From CAVVFX01 sp963747535 (lineage in GTDB: Bacteria > Acidobacteriota > Terriglobia > Bryobacterales > Bryobacteraceae): a stretch of 64,000 bases of DNA. Both the position numbers and the translations under genes were made by a program. This document shows positions 63,508 through 64,000 of this stretch, in pieces (within the stretch, counting starts at the first letter, position 1; each line of letters starts with the position of its first letter). The DNA lies in assembly GCA_963747535.1 (NCBI GenBank), contig CAVVFX010000003.1:124001-188000 (forward strand), read 5' to 3'. Under the pieces are notes generated by a model, which saw only the letters and a list, made by a program, of their open reading frames with translations, was not told the origin of the DNA and made no database searches.

Positions 63508-63706
63508 GCTTTGGATTTCAGTAATACAGACTAGGCGCCTGCCGGGCGCCGTGCTCTCCAGAAATTGCGGCCAAACTTCTCTTGCGGGGGCAAAGGCGCT
63601 GGTTTCAGACGCGGCCTGCCCGCGGTTAGCAGCTGAAAGGTTAATCGATGTCGCCTTTGGCCATAAATTTGAATCCGGTCGTAGAGCAGTTCAGGTGAAT
63701 AGAATT

Positions 63707-64000
63707 ATGCGAGTCCTTATTATTGATGATTCCCGGACGATGCGGAATTACCTCGCGGGCGTGTTACGGGATCTTCATACCGACAGCGAGCAGGCAGGCG
63801 ACGGTCAGGAGGCTCTCGAGTGTCTCGAAGGCCGCGATTTCGACCTGGCCCTGGTGGATTGGGACATGCCTCGCATGGACGGTATTTCCTTTGTGCGCGC
63901 GGTTCGTTTAGAACCGCGTTTCGACCCGATGAAGCTGCTGATGCTGACGTCGCATTCGTCCATGGATGCGGTGTGCCAGGCGTTGAACACCGGCGCCGAC
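63707..64000 (+). CDS. Response regulator, CheY-like receiver, partial
   Basis: The first 98 residues are in the window; the gene runs off the right edge. Receiver motifs are present: IIDDSRTMRNYLAGVL with acidic pair Asp7/Asp8, phosphoacceptor Asp51 in LVDWDMPRMDG, and Thr in MLTSHSS. The conserved Lys lies beyond the edge. ATG 63707 has AGGTGA upstream. It belongs to the chemotaxis group with cheA and cheW, 251 bp after cheW, and may be a CheY or the start of a CheB. Confidence 0.9.
   Translation, partial: MRVLIIDDSRTMRNYLAGVLRDLHTDSEQAGDGQEALECLEGRDFDLALVDWDMPRMDGISFVRAVRLEPRFDPMKLLMLTSHSSMDAVCQALNTGAD

Overview
The window looks like chromosomal DNA of a soil acidobacterium, most likely from the Bryobacterales/Solibacter group. 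This rests on the moderately high G+C, a planctomycete/acidobacterial-type c-type cytochrome, Tat-exported Gfo/Idh oxidoreductases, an SMP-30 lipoprotein, a 'GPRT...KHGLT' family protein, a formate dehydrogenase with a DUF1641 protein, and many hairpin repeats and gene remnants. The taxonomic call is an inference from gene families; no rRNA or other marker gene is present.

Layout. 1-4.0 kb (minus strand): a partial exported protein, an SMP-30/gluconolactonase-like lipoprotein, and a large secreted protein combining haem c motifs, ankyrin repeats and a terpenoid-cyclase-like C-terminus. 4.2-5.6 kb: a complete IS4-family insertion sequence with perfect 17-bp ends and a 10-bp target duplication, but a frameshifted transposase. 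6-15.5 kb: a catabolic island with an amidohydrolase, an IclR regulator, two enolase-superfamily enzymes, an N,N-dimethylformamidase-like protein, an RraA-like protein, an AspA/AstE-like deacylase and an MFS transporter, plus remnants of PhyH and GH39-type genes. 16.3-20.4 kb: a decaying formate dehydrogenase locus (fdhA with a one-base frameshift, DUF1641, a ruined fdhD) next to a Uma2 remnant. 20.4-28 kb: an APC permease, a secreted esterase, a Gfo/Idh/MocA protein, a membrane protein, a GxxExxY protein and a broken winged-helix gene.

28.1-36.8 kb: a tripartite RND efflux operon headed by a small STAS-like gene, with a GAF-PAS-PAS sigma-54 activator gene just upstream. Between them lie a good -24/-12 promoter and two perfect palindromes two helical turns apart, so the control circuit can be read from the DNA. 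37-52.8 kb: envelope or exopolysaccharide genes. They include GT-C membrane glycosyltransferases, a WecG/TagA enzyme, GT2 and GT4 enzymes and an epimerase. A glycosyltransferase and a lipoprotein share the same BACON-like plus carbohydrate-binding-like C-terminal modules. 53-57.7 kb: a GNAT protein, a RAYT transposase remnant enclosed by perfect 19-bp inverted REP-like hairpins, and a circularly permuted ATP-grasp/alpha-E protein with its transglutaminase partner. 58-60 kb: a truncated DUF4236 gene abutting a doubly frameshifted serine recombinase. 60.7-64 kb: a chemotaxis operon (cheA with two CheW-like domains, cheW, and the start of a cheY-like gene).

Several families of non-coding hairpin repeats are scattered between genes. 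One has five copies, and most of its copies have a GTRG foot next to the stem. With the RAYT remnant they suggest REP-type activity in this genome. The frequency of one-base frameshifts (transposase, fdhA, fdhD, recombinase, winged-helix remnant) shows either strong gene decay or some sequencing error; resequencing would tell them apart.
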